Below, piece by piece: positions 6,667-6,720 of a stretch of DNA of 6,720 bases. This DNA comes from Planctomycetota bacterium (GTDB taxonomy: Bacteria; Planctomycetota; Planctomycetia; Pirellulales; Thermoguttaceae): NCBI GenBank assembly GCA_023397045.1, contig JAEWUR010000538.1, positions 1 through 6,720 on the forward strand, given 5' to 3'. A program made the translations under genes and the position numbers. The stretch's first letter is position 1. Every line of letters starts with the position of its first letter. The notes under the pieces are model-generated. The model did no database searches. It was not told where the DNA came from and worked only from the letters and a program-made list of their open reading frames with translations.

Positions 6667-6720
6667 ATGGGCGAAAACGACACTATCTATCTCGACCATA
6701 ATGCCGCCACGCCGATCCAT
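6667..6720 (+). CDS. Cysteine desulfurase family protein, N-terminus only (3' truncated)
   Basis: From the ATG at 6667 the frame is open to the window end and reads MGENDTIYLDHNAATPIH. The YLDHNAATP stretch matches the N-terminal signature of NifS/IscS-type cysteine desulfurases (YLD.NATTP and variants). These are PLP-dependent class V aminotransferase-fold enzymes that take sulfur from cysteine as a persulfide for Fe-S cluster, tRNA thiolation or other sulfur pathways. Only 18 of an expected 380-400 residues are present, so the PLP lysine and active-site cysteine cannot be checked, and the NifS, IscS or other subtype cannot be assigned. AAGGA (6659-6663) lies only 3 bases before the ATG, a short spacing for a ribosome binding site. 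No earlier in-frame start is close by. It is transcribed divergently from the minus-strand gene starting at 6526. Confidence 0.85.
   Translation, partial: MGENDTIYLDHNAATPIH

Overview
The window looks like ordinary chromosomal DNA from a GC-rich bacterium, most likely a planctomycete (Planctomycetota). This placement is inference. It rests on remembered family patterns: a large protein ending in a GspG-like 'YSVGPN..DD' segment, a ScpB with a very long acidic tail, and a short anchored protein whose C-terminal domain I associate with planctomycetes. No rRNA or tRNA gene, mobile element or CRISPR array was seen.

Layout. Positions 2-1414 (+) hold the 3' part of a large uncharacterised protein cut by the window edge. 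After 27 bases comes glnE, 1442-4564 (+), a complete two-domain glutamine synthetase adenylyltransferase/adenylyl-removing enzyme. The gap 4565-4663 holds a strong hairpin with a run of eight A on its left side, which acts as a terminator between convergent genes. scpB, 4664-5788 (-), encodes the condensin subunit ScpB with an extraordinary 75-residue Asp/Glu tail. Upstream of scpB on the same strand, 5888-6526 (-) encodes a small membrane-anchored or exported protein with a proline/serine-rich linker and a compact conserved-looking C-terminal domain. The 140-base divergent gap 6527-6666 carries a clear ribosome binding site, a plausible promoter for the minus-strand pair and a short inverted repeat. 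The window ends 18 codons into a plus-strand gene whose start matches the cysteine desulfurase (NifS/IscS) N-terminus.

How the genes relate. The partial first gene and glnE are co-directional and close enough to be co-transcribed. The small anchored protein and scpB probably form a second transcription unit that converges on glnE. The cysteine desulfurase gene diverges from that unit. The functions are nitrogen control, chromosome segregation, an unknown envelope role and Fe-S/sulfur trafficking; they do not form an evident pathway. I find no convincing undescribed multi-gene system. The points most worth a second look are the ScpB tail and the anchored orphan-domain protein.
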